Assembly (NCBI RefSeq): GCF_028776105.2
Contig: NZ_CP145606.1
Span: forward strand, 1,550,001-1,614,000
DNA: 64,000 bases
Direction of reading: 5' to 3'
Source of the DNA: Neisseria leonii
GTDB lineage: Bacteria > Pseudomonadota > Gammaproteobacteria > Burkholderiales > Neisseriaceae
In this document: in pieces, positions 19,807 to 28,940 of the stretch
How the letters are laid out: each line of letters starts with the position of its first letter
Numbering within the stretch: position 1 is the first letter of the stretch
Notes under the pieces: model-generated
The model's database searches: none
What the model saw: only the letters and a program-made list of their open reading frames with translations
What the model was told of the DNA's origin: nothing
Position numbers and translations under genes: made by a program

Positions 19807-20430
19807 TCAACTGCCCAGCTCACGCTGTAAGGCACGCAGATTGGCTTCGCGGTCGCGCACCGTCTGCAACAGCGCGGCCGTATTGCCGCCGCTTCTTTTG
19901 GCCGCTTCCAAACGGGCTTTGGCACTGTTGAGCGCCGCCCGCTCGTTGCCGATTTCGCGCTGCAGAATCTGGCGGCGGCTCAACTGCGGCCTGACCGCAG
20001 GCATGGCGGCGGCAGGCGGTGCGGCGCGTACGGGAGCCGCCGCCCGCACAGGGACGCGTGCGGCTGCCTTTTTCCCTCCATTGCCGCCGTTGCGCAGGCG
20101 CACTTCCAGCCTGGGTGCGGCCGCCGGCCGGCTTGCGACGGCAGGCTCGGTACGCGGCAGGATTTTCACATCGTCATACGCGCCGAACATTTCTTTTTCC
20201 ACGACGCGGCTGACGGCATCGTAATCTGCCGACGCCGCCGTACCGTCCGCCTCGCCGCTGATGCCGTTCATCACCGATAATTGGCAGTCTGCTCCGATTT
20301 TCTCGCTGGCGAACACCGCTTTGCCGTTCAACTGGCAGATATAGGAAGCCGCCTGCGCCTGCCCCGCCGACAGCAGGCCGCATACCGTCAGGCATCGAAT
20401 GATTTTCCACATCATTTCCGGTCTTTTCAT
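19807..20430 (-). CDS. exported protein of unknown function, DUF4124-like start and helical end
   Basis: A 207-residue secreted protein. After the ATG at 20430 a signal peptide (CLTVCGLLSAGQAQA) ends before ASYICQLNGKAVFASEKIGADCQ, which resembles the short DUF4124 beta domain with two Cys. A low-complexity Ala/Pro/Arg linker follows at about residues 115-150. The C-terminus is an Ala/Arg/Glu-rich helix (RREILQ-type, SAKARLEAAKRSGG) likely to be coiled coil. Starts at 20415 or 20412 are alternatives. It shares its strand with the rluA-like gene upstream. Function unknown. Confidence 0.7.
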   Translation of the reverse strand: MKRPEMMWKIIRCLTVCGLLSAGQAQAASYICQLNGKAVFASEKIGADCQLSVMNGISGEADGTAASADYDAVSRVVEKEMFGAYDDVKILPRTEPAVASRPAAAPRLEVRLRNGGNGGKKAAARVPVRAAAPVRAAPPAAAMPAVRPQLSRRQILQREIGNERAALNSAKARLEAAKRSGGNTAALLQTVRDREANLRALQRELGS

Positions 20431-20470
20431 CGTCAATCCGGCCGCCATCATAAAAGCGGACGGCGTTAAA

Positions 20471-21121
20471 TTAAGTTGCACTCGGTAAATCCGCCGCCGG
20501 TGTGCGTAACGCATCGGGCAGCGGCGGCCACGGCGGGGCCGGCAGGCGGCGGAAAACAAATTTTTCGCCGCCGTATTCAAACGCCAATACGGCCGCGTGC
20601 AAAAACAGCCGTTCCGCTGCCCGCCCGCCGTAAAGCGTATCGCCCAAAATCGGGCTGCCCAGACTTTTCATCGCCACCCGCAATTGATGGGTGCGCCCCG
20701 TCTGCGGCCGCAGCACAAACCAGCGCAGGCCGTCTGAAAACGGCGCGGTGTGAAAGTCGGTAACCGCTTCGTTGTCACGCCCTCGGGTCAGTTTCCATGC
20801 CCCGCCGCGCGCTTTCGCCATGCCGCCGCGTATCCTGCCCTGCTTCTTTTTCGGCCGGTCGGGGCTGAGCGCGAGATAGGTTTTCGCCACCTGCCGCTGT
20901 GCAAACATCCGGCCGAACACACCCGCCGCTTCGGCATTGAGTGCCAACAGCAGCAGGCCGCTTGTCGGTTTGTCCAAACGGTGCACCAGCCAGACGCGCG
21001 GCACTCCGGCCGCAGCGGCCACCGCCGCCGTCAGGCTGCCGTTTTCACCGCTGTGCACCGACACGCCGGCCGCCTTGTCAATCAGCACAAAATCACGGTG
21101 GCGGAAAACCATCTCAAACAC
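20471..21121 (-). CDS. RluA-family pseudouridine synthase
   Basis: A 216-residue single-domain pseudouridine synthase that isomerises uridine in RNA. The catalytic Asp lies in VWLVHRLDKPTSGLLLLAL (HRLDK motif). Further family motifs are KTYLAL, FVLRPQTGRTHQLRVAMKSLG and PILGDTLYGG. There is no S4 domain. Length and layout match the short RluA-like group (TIGR01621-type). The RNA target is unknown. It ends four bases... before the next gene's start region upstream, with the exporter gene stop at 21126 just beyond its start codon. Confidence 0.88.
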   Translation of the reverse strand: MFEMVFRHRDFVLIDKAAGVSVHSGENGSLTAAVAAAAGVPRVWLVHRLDKPTSGLLLLALNAEAAGVFGRMFAQRQVAKTYLALSPDRPKKKQGRIRGGMAKARGGAWKLTRGRDNEAVTDFHTAPFSDGLRWFVLRPQTGRTHQLRVAMKSLGSPILGDTLYGGRAAERLFLHAAVLAFEYGGEKFVFRRLPAPPWPPLPDALRTPAADLPSAT

Positions 21122-21125
21122 GGCA

Positions 21126-21701
21126 TCACCCCAAAACCAAGCTGCCGCCCGCCAGCGTCAGCACACCCAGCAGACAAAACACCGCGCAGGCAATGCGGCG
21201 CACGGTTTGCGCCGGAATCCGCCGCAACAGCGCGTCGCCCAGATATACCGCCGGCACATTGGCCAGCATCAACCCCAGCGTGCTGCCGCACATCACGGCA
21301 AACGCCGCCTGATATTTGGCCGCCAGCAGCACCGTGGCAATCTGGGTTTTGTCGCCGATTTCGGCCAGAAAAAACAGCACGGCCGTAGCGGCAAATGCGC
21401 CGTATTTGAGCCAGCGGCCATCGTCCCCGCCGCCGTCTTTGTCCGGCACCAGCAGCCACAGTCCGACCGCGATAAAGCTCAAACCCACCAGCCATTTCAC
21501 CACACCGGGCGGCACAGTCTGAGCCAGCCACGCACCGAACACCGCCGAAACGGCATGATTGAGCAGGGTTGCAGCCAAAATACCGGCAATCACCGCTTTT
21601 TTCTGCGGGAAACGCGCGGCCAGAAACAGCGCGAGCAATTGGGTTTTGTCGCCGATTTCGGCAAACAGCACACCGGCGGTCGAATACCAAAACGCTTCCA
21701 T
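21126..21701 (-). CDS. GDT1/UPF0016-family Mn2+/Ca2+ exporter
   Basis: A 191-residue inner-membrane cation exporter of the TMEM165/GDT1 (UPF0016) family, whose bacterial members such as Vibrio MneA export manganese. Two copies of the diagnostic ExGDKT motif are present, one per three-helix repeat: FAEIGDKTQLLALF near residue 15 and LAEIGDKTQIATVL near residue 115. The ATG at 21701 has a GGAG core seven bases upstream; the ATG at 21707 is too close to it. A probable manganese riboswitch with its own terminator precedes the gene, which supports a manganese role. Confidence 0.9.
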   Translation of the reverse strand: MEAFWYSTAGVLFAEIGDKTQLLALFLAARFPQKKAVIAGILAATLLNHAVSAVFGAWLAQTVPPGVVKWLVGLSFIAVGLWLLVPDKDGGGDDGRWLKYGAFAATAVLFFLAEIGDKTQIATVLLAAKYQAAFAVMCGSTLGLMLANVPAVYLGDALLRRIPAQTVRRIACAVFCLLGVLTLAGGSLVLG

Positions 21702-21725
21702 CTCCATACTCCGAACGGCAGGCAA

Positions 21726-21772
21726 ACAAAAAAGATATACCCCGCGCGCCTGCCGCCGCCGGATATATCTTA
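21726..21772 (-). terminator. intrinsic terminator in the leader of the manganese exporter
   Basis: On the minus strand AAGATATATCC (ending the 21761-21772 arm) pairs with GGGTATATCTT (21732-21743 arm), followed directly by a run of T (21726-21731). This is a classic Rho-independent terminator located between the riboswitch core and the exporter start, so it is the likely expression platform. Confidence 0.75.
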
Positions 21773-21881
21773 AGTCTTGCCTGCCGCTGAAAATCAGGGT
21801 GCGCGCACCATGCCGCAACGGGCGGCAATTATGTTGATGCACGCTGCGGCACGCGGCCGCATGGCTACTCCCCTAAGAGCA
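21773..21881 (-). ncRNA. yybP-ykoY (Mn2+) riboswitch aptamer
   Basis: On the minus strand the leader contains TTAGGGGAGTAGCC (21863-21876) and, 30 bases on, GCATCAACATAATTG (21826-21840). These are the two conserved internal-loop sequences of the yybP-ykoY manganese riboswitch, as in the leaders of E. coli alx and mntP. Between them GCGGCCGCGTGCCGC can form the variable hairpin. The aptamer precedes an intrinsic terminator and a UPF0016 exporter, the family most often controlled by this riboswitch. High Mn2+ would be expected to favour read-through. Confidence 0.82.
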
Positions 21882-22403
21882 GGCTGTATTATATGCCGAA
21901 TCGCCCCCGCCGGCAACGGCCTGCCCGTCCAGCACGGCCGAGAGCCAGTCCAAAACAAATGCCGCCGCCTGTCCGCGTACCGCACTGCGGCCGCCTGAAA
22001 AACGGCATTGGCGCGTTTGCACACCCGAAGCACCGGCCAGCGCGAAGTACACCGTCCCTACCGGTTTTTCCGCCGAACCGCCGCCCGGCCCCGCAATGCC
22101 GCTGACCGCCAAAGCCCAATCCGCACAGGCAATCCGCCGCGCACCGAGCGCCATTTCGGCAACGGTTTCACAACTGACCGCTCCGAATGCCGCCAACGTT
22201 TCGGCGCGCACGCCCAGCTGTTGCTGCTTGGCCTCATTGCTGTATGTGACCCAGCCCTGATGAAACCAGGCCGAACTGCCGGGCAGCTCAGTCAGTGCGG
22301 CGGCCACCAGTCCGCCGGTGCACGACTCCGCCGCTGCTACCGTCTGGCCGCTTTGTGCCAACCGCGCGGCCAATTTAGCCATCGCCGCTTCAATCTGTTC
22401 CAT
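21873..22403 (-). CDS. CinA C-terminal-domain protein, nicotinamide-nucleotide amidase
   Basis: A 176-residue stand-alone CinA C-terminal domain (PncC-type), which deamidates NMN to nicotinate mononucleotide in pyridine nucleotide salvage. Family motifs are [23 protein letters not shown] near residue 20, [14 protein letters not shown] near residue 52 and [24 protein letters not shown] near residue 110. The ATG at 22403 overlaps the end of mutS by fourteen bases. A longer upstream open frame runs through mutS and was rejected. The stop codon falls inside the riboswitch GGGGAGTAG element. Confidence 0.9.
   Translation of the reverse strand: MEQIEAAMAKLAARLAQSGQTVAAAESCTGGLVAAALTELPGSSAWFHQGWVTYSNEAKQQQLGVRAETLAAFGAVSCETVAEMALGARRIACADWALAVSGIAGPGGGSAEKPVGTVYFALAGASGVQTRQCRFSGGRSAVRGQAAAFVLDWLSAVLDGQAVAGGGDSAYNTACS
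21888..21916 (-). promoter_or_regulatory. promoter of the riboswitch-controlled exporter
   Basis: A perfect TATAAT -10 box (21888-21893) lies 17 bases from TTGCCG (21911-21916, -35) on the minus strand. Transcription would start near 21881, immediately before the riboswitch core. The promoter lies inside the 3' end of cinA. Confidence 0.7.
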
Positions 22404-24969
22404 CTTCCGCCTCCTGTGCCCACTGTTTGATTTCATAAAGTTTATCCAAGGCTTCGCGCGGGCTGAAATGGTCGGGCTGGATACCGTCCAGCGCATCGAG
22501 CAGGCAGCGGACGGCTTCGGGCAAAACGGCGGATACTGCGTTTTCAGACGGCCGCTCGGCAAAAATATCCAATTGGTTCTGCCCTTGTGCGGCCGCACTT
22601 TCCAACTGCTGCAGATACTGTTGCGCGGCTTTGAGCGCGCGCGCGGGCAGTCCGGCCAGCTTGGCCACCGCAATGCCGTAGCTTTTGCTGGCCGGGCCGG
22701 GTTCGATTCGGTGCAGAAAGACAATATCGCGCCCCTCTTCCAAGGCAGCCAGATGGCGGTTGACCGCTGCCGGATACTGCTCGGGCAGCGCGGTCAGTTC
22801 AAAATAGTGGGTGGCAAACAGGCTGAACGAGCGGTTTTTCTGCAACAAATGTTCGGCAACCGCCCGCGCCAGAGCCAACCCGTCAAAGGTGGACGTGCCG
22901 CGCCCGACTTCGTCCACCAACACCAGCGACTGTTCGGTGGCATGGTTCAGGATATAGGCCGTTTCGCTCATTTCCACCATAAACGTGGAGCGGTTGCCCG
23001 CCAAATCGTCGCTGGCACCGATGCGGGTAAAAATCTGATCGACGGGGCCGATTTTCACTGCCTTGGCCGGTACATACGCACCGGCGTGCGCCAGCAGCAC
23101 AATCAGCGCGACTTGGCGCATATAGGTGGATTTGCCGCCCATATTGGGGCCGGTGAGCAGCATCAGGCGGTGTTTGTGGTCCAGACGGGTATCGTTGGCA
23201 TGAAAATGCGCCACCTGCCGCTCGACTACGGGGTGGCGGCCGTCTGAAATCTCGAGGCACGGATAATCGACAAATTCGGGCGCGCAATAGTCCGCCTCGG
23301 CCGCCAGCACGGCAAAACTGCACAGCACATCGAGTGTGGCGGCGGCTTTGGCGGTACGCTGCAACAGCGGCAGTTCGGCTTGCAGGCGCACCAGCAGTTC
23401 GTCATAAAGTTTTTTCTCCAATGCCAGCGCGTTGTCCTGCGCCGTCAGCACCTTGTCTTCAAACGCTTTCAGTTCGGGCGTGATAAACCGCTCGGCATTT
23501 TTCAGCGTTTGGCGGCGCTGGTAGTCTTCGGGCGCGGAAACGGCTTGGATTTTCGACAGCTCGATATAGAAACCGTGAACGCGGTTAAACTCGACTTTCA
23601 AAGTGGACAGCCCCGTGCGTTCGCGTTCGCGCGCTTCGAGCGCGGCCAGAAACTCGCCGCCGTGGCTTTGGATATGGCGCAGCTCGTCCAATTCGGCCGA
23701 ATAGCCGGTATTGATGACGCCGCCGTCGCGCAGCCACACCGCCGGTTCGGGCAGCACGGCGCGGTGCAGCATCTGCGCCACCGCCGCGCCTTCGGGAAAC
23801 GTCTGCCCCAAGGTATCGAGCAGCGGCGAAGCGGGCAGCGTGAGACCGGCCAGCTCGGACAAACTGTCGCGCAAAGCACTCAAATCGCGCGGGCGGGCCG
23901 AGCCGACGGCAATGCGCGCGCTGATTCTTTCCAAATCGGCCACATTTTTCAGACGGCCATGCACGCGCGCGGCATCGTTCAGCAAAGCCGCCACCGCACC
24001 CTGCCGCTGACGGATATGGCTGCGGTTGCGCAGGGGGTGGTGCAGCCATTGCGCCAGCAGGCGGCTGCCCATATTGCCCGCACAGCGGTCGGTAACGGAA
24101 AACAGGGTGGGCGATTTTTTGCCGCCGAGCGTGGCGGTCAGTTCCAGATTGCGCCGCGTGGCCGCATCCATCGCGATGTACTGCGATTCGGTTTCCAGCG
24201 ACAGCCCGTCCAGATGGGCGGGCAGTTGCGACTGGGTCAGCCGGATATAGTTGAGCAGCGCGCCCGCCGCACCGATGGCGGCGGCGTGTTCTTCCAGATT
24301 CAGGCCGAAACCCTGCAAATCCTGACTGCCGAAATAGCGCGTCAGCAGAGCAAACCCGCTGTCGGCAGCAAACTGCCAGGCATTCAGCCGCGTGATATTG
24401 GCCTGCGGCAGCAGAATATCGGGTGCGGACGGCCGGTCGGCCAGCAGGATTTCGGCGGCAGCCAGGCGTGCCAGCTCGTCGGCCAGCTTGGCCGGTGCAA
24501 TCAGCTTGACCTTAAACTCGCCGCTTTGCAGCGATGCCCACGCCAGGCCGAACTGTTTTTTGTCGGCCGTACAGACGGCCGCAATGCGGTTGGTTTCCTT
24601 GTCTTCCAACAGTGCGGCATCGGTCAGCGTGCCGGGGGTAACGATGCGCACCACCTTGCGCTCCACCGGCCCTTTGCCCGCGCCCACTTCGCCCACCTGC
24701 TCGCAGATGGCGACGCTCCGGCCCATTTTCACCAGACGCGCCAGATACTGTTCGGCGGCATGATACGGCACACCGGCCATCTGAATCGGCTCGCCGTTCA
24801 TCTGGCCGCGCGTGGTGAGCGTGATGTCGAGCAGTCCGGCCGCTTCGGCCGCATCATCGAAAAACAGCTCGTAAAAATCACCCATACGGTAAAACAGCAG
24901 CTTGTCCGCATGGTCGGCTTTGATGCCCAGATACTGCTGCATCATGGGCGAAACGGGGGATTTGCTCAT
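22390..24969 (-). CDS. mutS: DNA mismatch repair ATPase MutS
   Basis: Mismatch-recognition protein, 859 residues, normal size. The N-terminal mismatch-binding domain has the Phe-x-Glu motif in [13 protein letters not shown]. The ATPase domain has Walker [16 protein letters not shown] near residue 615, followed by [17 protein letters not shown] and the Walker B region [18 protein letters not shown]. The start is the ATG at 24969 ([16 protein letters not shown]); a longer frame begins before the predicted promoter. The gene looks intact, so a mutS-negative mutator state is not suggested. Confidence 0.97.
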   Translation of the reverse strand: MSKSPVSPMMQQYLGIKADHADKLLFYRMGDFYELFFDDAAEAAGLLDITLTTRGQMNGEPIQMAGVPYHAAEQYLARLVKMGRSVAICEQVGEVGAGKGPVERKVVRIVTPGTLTDAALLEDKETNRIAAVCTADKKQFGLAWASLQSGEFKVKLIAPAKLADELARLAAAEILLADRPSAPDILLPQANITRLNAWQFAADSGFALLTRYFGSQDLQGFGLNLEEHAAAIGAAGALLNYIRLTQSQLPAHLDGLSLETESQYIAMDAATRRNLELTATLGGKKSPTLFSVTDRCAGNMGSRLLAQWLHHPLRNRSHIRQRQGAVAALLNDAARVHGRLKNVADLERISARIAVGSARPRDLSALRDSLSELAGLTLPASPLLDTLGQTFPEGAAVAQMLHRAVLPEPAVWLRDGGVINTGYSAELDELRHIQSHGGEFLAALEARERERTGLSTLKVEFNRVHGFYIELSKIQAVSAPEDYQRRQTLKNAERFITPELKAFEDKVLTAQDNALALEKKLYDELLVRLQAELPLLQRTAKAAATLDVLCSFAVLAAEADYCAPEFVDYPCLEISDGRHPVVERQVAHFHANDTRLDHKHRLMLLTGPNMGGKSTYMRQVALIVLLAHAGAYVPAKAVKIGPVDQIFTRIGASDDLAGNRSTFMVEMSETAYILNHATEQSLVLVDEVGRGTSTFDGLALARAVAEHLLQKNRSFSLFATHYFELTALPEQYPAAVNRHLAALEEGRDIVFLHRIEPGPASKSYGIAVAKLAGLPARALKAAQQYLQQLESAAAQGQNQLDIFAERPSENAVSAVLPEAVRCLLDALDGIQPDHFSPREALDKLYEIKQWAQEAEDGTD

Positions 24970-25001
24970 TTTCACACGGTCTGACGGAAAAATACCGGTA
25001 C

Positions 25002-25030
25002 ATTGTACCAAACGGACAAGGCCGCCTGAA
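25002..25030 (-). promoter_or_regulatory. mutS: candidate mutS promoter using an uptake sequence as -35
   Basis: TACAAT (25002-25007) lies 17 bases downstream of TTCAGG (25025-25030) on the minus strand. The -35 box is part of a variant uptake sequence (GCCGCCTGAA read on the plus strand). The start would be near 24995, giving a 25-base leader. Confidence 0.45.
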
Positions 25031-25050
25031 AATCACTTTTCAGACGGCCT
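25019..25050 (-). terminator. hairpin of variant and canonical uptake sequences
   Basis: AGGCCGCCTGAAAA and TTTTCAGACGGCCT flank a four-base loop (one G-A type mismatch in the stem). It lies just downstream of the DUF1328 relic and upstream of mutS. Confidence 0.5.
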
Positions 25051-25102
25051 TACCATATTCGGCTGCTTCAAATTATTTGTTCAAACCGCCAAGAGCTGCG
25101 GG

Positions 25103-25257
25103 TTACTTCCGCCGGCCGAAGAAAAACGACAGAACCGACAGAGTCAAGAAGCCGAAAAGCAGGAGTTTGGCCATACCCGCCTACTGCCGGCAATGCTGCC
25201 GAAACCCAACACCGCCGCGATCAGCGAAATCTCAAAAAATATAACGGCATAAAGCAA
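25103..25257 (-). pseudogene. frameshifted DUF1328/UPF0391 small membrane protein
   Basis: Read from a TTG at 25257, the first frame gives LLYAVIFFEISLIAAVLGFG then SIAGS. A second frame from about 25180 gives AGMAKLLLFGFLTLSVLSFF then FGRRK and a stop at 25103. Joined, these match the two-helix DUF1328/UPF0391 family (about 52-54 residues, usually ...GVLGFGGIAGTAAGIAKILF...). The two halves are out of phase by a +2 or -1 shift at GGCAGTAGGCGGGT (about 25179-25192). An AAGAGAAAG ribosome-binding site lies eight bases before the TTG. Either a true pseudogene or a sequencing error in a small gene. Confidence 0.65.
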
Positions 25258-25465
25258 GATAAAAACTTTCTCTTGTTATTGTTAAAAATGATATGGCCGC
25301 CCGCCGTACCGGCAGACCGAATCTGCCACCCGGCACGGGGCGGCGGAGAAGGTATACAATAAATAATCAGGTAAATTCCTGTCATGTTATGATACATTTC
25401 TTTAACACCAACAACACATCAGGCTGCGGAACGGCTGGGAACCGAAGCCTGGGAAAGATAACTTA

Positions 25466-26785
25466 ATGATGAATGCTGTTGCTGCTGCCGTTACTGTGAT
25501 GCTGATTCTCTCTCTGTGCCGCCTGCACGTCGTACTCAGCCTGCTGCTGGGTGCGCTTGCAGGCGGGTTGCTTGCGGGCATGGGGCTGACTGAAACCCTG
25601 ACCGTTTTCCAGCGCGGACTGGCAGGCGGCGCACAAATCGCACTCTCATATGCCCTCTTGGGCGCGTTTGCCGTGGCCATCGCCCATTCCGGCCTGCCCA
25701 AAATGCTGGCCGACACCATCACACTGCGCCTGAACCGGTCCGATACCGGCAGCAGAATCAAATGGATGCTGCTGATTCTGCTGGCGGCCGTCAGCATCAT
25801 GAGCCAAAACCTGATTCCGATCCACATCGCCTTTATCCCGCTGCTGGTTCCGCCGCTGCTGCCGCTGTTCAACCGCCTGCAAACCGACCGCCGCCTGCTC
25901 GGCTGCGTGATGACTTTCGGCCTAGTTACCACCTATATGTTTCTGCCTTACGGTTTCGGCGAAATTTTTCTCAAACAGATTCTGCTGGGCAATATTGCCA
26001 AGTCCGGCATGCCGGTTGAAAACATCAACGTGATGCAGGCGATGGCCATTCCTGCACTGGGCATGACGGCCGGCCTTCTGACCGCCGTTTTTGTCAGCTA
26101 CCGCAAACCGCGCGCCTACCGAAGCGGCACGGTACAGGCCGGAACAGCGGCCGACAGCGGGCCGCCTTCACGTTACCGCAGCTTGGTCGCACTGGCGGCC
26201 ATTGCCGTTTCTTTCGGCGTACAGCTGTTTACCGACTCCCTGCTCTTAGGCGCACTGGTCGGATTTGCCGTCTTTATGGCCGCCGGCGTGGTGAAATGGC
26301 GCGATGCCGATAACGTGTTCGACAGCGGTGTGAAAATGATGGCGATGATCGGCTTTATCATGATTGCCGCACAGGGGTTTGCCGAAGTGATGAAGGAAAC
26401 CGGCGCGATTGCGCCTTTGGTGGAATCGGCCGCTTCGCTGTTTGCGGGCAGCAAAGGCATGGCGGCACTGGCCATGCTGGCCGTCGGCCTGCTGGTCACG
26501 ATGGGCATCGGTTCTTCATTTTCCACCCTGCCGATTATCACCGCCATTTATGTGCCGCTGTGTATGGGCATGGGCTTCTCGCCCTTGGCCACCGTCGCCC
26601 TCATCGGCACAGCCGGCGCGCTGGGCGATGCAGGTTCGCCCGCTTCCGACTCCACCCTCGGCCCCACGGCCGGTCTGAATGCCGACGGTCAGCACAACCA
26701 TATGCGCGACACCGTTATCCCCACCTTCCTGCACTACAATCTGCCGCTGACGGCCGCAGGCTGGGTGGCGGCGATGGTACTGTAA
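25466..26785 (+). CDS. Na+/H+ antiporter-family membrane carrier (YuiF-like)
   Basis: A 439-residue inner-membrane protein with 11-12 predicted helices. It belongs to the Na+/H+ antiporter family related to Bacillus YuiF and NhaC-type carriers. Recognisable segments are LGALAGGLLAGMGLTETLTVFQ near the start, SYALLGAFAVAIAHSGLPKM, and MGIGSSFSTLPIITAIYVPL then GTAGALGDAGSPASDSTLGP near the end. Two adjacent ATGs (25466, 25469) follow a GGAAAG ribosome-binding site. The transported ion or amino acid is not certain. slyX follows 13 bases downstream, so the two may be cotranscribed. Confidence 0.85.
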   Translation: MMNAVAAAVTVMLILSLCRLHVVLSLLLGALAGGLLAGMGLTETLTVFQRGLAGGAQIALSYALLGAFAVAIAHSGLPKMLADTITLRLNRSDTGSRIKWMLLILLAAVSIMSQNLIPIHIAFIPLLVPPLLPLFNRLQTDRRLLGCVMTFGLVTTYMFLPYGFGEIFLKQILLGNIAKSGMPVENINVMQAMAIPALGMTAGLLTAVFVSYRKPRAYRSGTVQAGTAADSGPPSRYRSLVALAAIAVSFGVQLFTDSLLLGALVGFAVFMAAGVVKWRDADNVFDSGVKMMAMIGFIMIAAQGFAEVMKETGAIAPLVESAASLFAGSKGMAALAMLAVGLLVTMGIGSSFSTLPIITAIYVPLCMGMGFSPLATVALIGTAGALGDAGSPASDSTLGPTAGLNADGQHNHMRDTVIPTFLHYNLPLTAAGWVAAMVL

Positions 26786-26798
26786 TTTGGAGTATGCG

Positions 26799-27029
26799 AT
26801 GCACGCCCCGGACAACGATGACGATAGCCGCCTGACCGAGCTGGAAATCCGTCTGGCACTGCAAGACGACCTGCTGCAAAGCCTCAACGATACCGTAGCG
26901 GCACTGAACCGTACCGTCGCCCTGCAACAGGCGCAACTGCGGCTGCTGTATCAGAAATTACAGGAAAAATCGGCCGACGGCGGCACAGAAGGCTTCGCCC
27001 CCGCCGACGAAATCCCGCCGCATTATTGA
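26799..27029 (+). CDS. slyX: SlyX family protein
   Basis: A 76-residue SlyX-like protein. A coiled coil runs from about residue 8 to 52 (RLTELEIRLALQDDLLQSLN) and the family's conserved C-terminal end IPPHY is present. The ATG at 26799 has a GGAG core seven bases upstream. Function in bacteria is not established. Confidence 0.9.
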   Translation: MHAPDNDDDSRLTELEIRLALQDDLLQSLNDTVAALNRTVALQQAQLRLLYQKLQEKSADGGTEGFAPADEIPPHY

Positions 27030-27120
27030 CACACATCGCCCGCCGCTGCGGTTTTCAGACGGCCTCAAACAGACCTCTTAAAATTTATCAACAACCACTG
27101 CCCTGGACATCAACAGTAAT

Positions 27121-27198
27121 GTAGGTCGGATTCTCGATTCCGACACCGCCGCAACCGATTGCGGGAAAGAATGTCGGATAACAAGTATCCGACCTACG
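27121..27198. repeat. 78-bp palindromic repeat element with GTAGGTCGGA termini
   Basis: The element begins GTAGGTCGGATTCTCGATTC and ends AAGTATCCGACCTAC, so its outer ten bases are perfect inverted repeats. Each half is itself a small palindrome. It has no coding capacity and fits a MITE-like or REP-like interspersed element. Related copies are at 58071, 58773, 11798 and, as a half, 2015. Confidence 0.7.
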
Positions 27199-27348
27199 TT
27201 TGGTATAACCATTCAGACGGCTGCCAACCCATAAAGGCCGTCTGAAAGTAGTGCGGAGCACTATTTCTGCGAAGCTAAAACCGTGTTTTCCCGCTCCTTA
27301 TCCGCTACAATCGCACCTGACGCATTCTCTTTATCAAGGAAACCCACC

Positions 27349-28236
27349 ATGCCCTACCAACAAGCCACATTCGCCGTGGGCGAACGCTTTGCCGAAGCCC
27401 TCTCCGATGCCTTAATGGCCGAAGGCGCACTCTCTGCCGCCATTGAAGACGCCTACGCCGGCACCGACGAAGAACAGGCTCTGTTCGGCGAACCGGGTAT
27501 GCCCGCCGAACCCGTCTGGCAGCGCAGCAAAATCATCGCCCTCTTCGACGAAACCGCCGACATCGAACCGCTGATCCGCGCCGCCGCCGAAACAGCGGGC
27601 ATCGAAATGCCCGATTATCAGGTCGAGCTTTTGCCCGAACAGGACTGGGTGCGCCTGACCCAATCGCAGTTCGAGCCGATTCAGATTTCCGACCGGCTGT
27701 GGATTACCCCTTCCTGGCACGACGCCCCCGACACCGCTGCCGTCAATCTGCAACTGGATCCCGGCCTGGCCTTCGGCACCGGCAGCCACCCTACCACCCA
27801 TCTGTGCCTGCAATGGCTGGACAACCATCTGCAAGGCGGCGAACGCGTACTGGATTACGGCTGCGGCTCGGGCATTCTGGCCATTGCCGCCCTCAAACTG
27901 GGCGCGGGCAGTGCCGTGGGCGTGGACATCGACCCGCAGGCCATCGCCGCCAGCAACGACAACGCCGCCCAAAACCGCGTCCAAGCCGAATTTTATCTGC
28001 CTGACGCCCTGCCGGAAGGCGAATTCGACTTAGTCGTCGCCAATATTCTGGCCAATCCGCTGCGCCTGCTCGCCGACATGCTGGCCGGACGCACCCGCCG
28101 GGGCGGCCGCATCGTCCTTTCCGGCCTGCTCGAAGAACAGGCGGCGGAACTGGGCGGCATTTACAGCCGGTGGTTCGACCTCGCCCCCGCCGTTACCGAC
28201 AACGGCTGGGCCTGTCTGAGCGGCGTGAAACGCTGA
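27349..28236 (+). CDS. prmA: ribosomal protein L11 methyltransferase
   Basis: SAM-dependent trimethyltransferase of ribosomal protein L11, 295 residues. The N-terminal L11-binding domain (about 1-100) is followed by the Rossmann domain with VLDYGCGSGILAIAALKLGA (motif I), VGVDIDPQAIAASNDNAAQN and the NPPY-like VVANILANPLRLLADML. The ATG at 27349 has AAGGA eight bases upstream. A TACAAT box at 27306-27311 is the likely -10. Confidence 0.96.
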   Translation: MPYQQATFAVGERFAEALSDALMAEGALSAAIEDAYAGTDEEQALFGEPGMPAEPVWQRSKIIALFDETADIEPLIRAAAETAGIEMPDYQVELLPEQDWVRLTQSQFEPIQISDRLWITPSWHDAPDTAAVNLQLDPGLAFGTGSHPTTHLCLQWLDNHLQGGERVLDYGCGSGILAIAALKLGAGSAVGVDIDPQAIAASNDNAAQNRVQAEFYLPDALPEGEFDLVVANILANPLRLLADMLAGRTRRGGRIVLSGLLEEQAAELGGIYSRWFDLAPAVTDNGWACLSGVKR

Positions 28237-28256
28237 CCCCGCACAGCACCATCATC

Positions 28257-28297
28257 AGGCCGTCTGAAAAGCCGTTTTTACTGTTTTCAGACGGCCT
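28257..28297 (+). terminator. prmA terminator, inverted uptake sequences
   Basis: AGGCCGTCTGAAAA (28257-28270) pairs with TTTTCAGACGGCCT (28284-28297) around a 13-base loop, 20 bases after the prmA stop. Confidence 0.75.
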
Positions 28298-28430
28298 GAT
28301 TGACGCACACCCACCACACGGGTCCGATAGCGGAAATCGGCCACCCGTTTTCCAAACAGCCGCGACGGCAATGTCCGGGCAGCCCATATATCCCATTGAA
28401 CGTCTGTAATATATTTAAGGTCAATATATA

Positions 28431-28468
28431 AGGCCGTCTGAAAACCGCAGCTCATTTTCAGACGGCCT
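28431..28468 (-). terminator. terminator of the DUF3100/membrane protein unit
   Basis: AGGCCGTCTGAAAA (28431-28444) and TTTTCAGACGGCCT (28455-28468) form a 14-bp stem 20 bases after the stop at 28488. Confidence 0.7.
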
Positions 28469-28487
28469 GTTGGTTTTTGGCCCGGAT

Positions 28488-28940
28488 TCAGACCAAACCC
28501 TGCCAGCGCAATACCGCTTCCGCCACCACGGCCGAGCCGAGATAAGTTCCGACGAACACCAGCACGGCCACCAGCAGCGCGCGCCAGCCCAGCCGCCGGA
28601 AATCCGCCAGATTGCGGCCGATGGAAACACCGGCATAAGCCAGAATCGGCGTGGTAATCGACAACAGGCTGATTTGGCCGGTCAGGCGCACCACTTCGGC
28701 CGACCCCGGCATCTGCGGCAGCGAAATCAGCACGCCGATGAGCGTGATATAGGCAATGCTCGGCAGCCTGAAAGGCAGCACTTCGGCCAATACCATACCC
28801 GCCAGTGCCACCGCCAGCAGAATCAGCATACCGCCTGCCGCCCCGTCCCATGCTGCATCGGGCGAACCGAGCGCATTGCCCGCCAGATTGACGGCACAGA
28901 AAACCGCCAGCACCAAACCCCATTCAATGATTTTCTGCAC
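28488..28940 (-). CDS. small multi-pass membrane protein, partner of DUF3100 protein
   Basis: A 150-residue protein with about five predicted helices (VLAVFCAVNLAGNALGS, GMLILLAVALAGMVLAEVLP, IAYITLIGVLISLP, SLLSITTPILAYAGVSIG, ALLVAVLVFVGTYLGSAVVA). A GTG at 28940 has a strong GGAGGAGG site just upstream; an ATG at 28955 gives five more residues. It overlaps the 3' end of the DUF3100 gene, which suggests coupled translation and a two-subunit transporter. No precise family name is claimed. Confidence 0.72.
   Translation of the reverse strand: MQKIIEWGLVLAVFCAVNLAGNALGSPDAAWDGAAGGMLILLAVALAGMVLAEVLPFRLPSIAYITLIGVLISLPQMPGSAEVVRLTGQISLLSITTPILAYAGVSIGRNLADFRRLGWRALLVAVLVFVGTYLGSAVVAEAVLRWQGLV

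Noticed and set aside
22404..22724. Upstream extension of the CinA-like protein
   Set aside because: The extension lies in mutS in another frame and adds no conserved sequence.
24902..25252. A 116-codon plus-strand open frame
   Set aside because: It is antisense to the mutS start and the DUF1328 relic and shows no recognisable protein.
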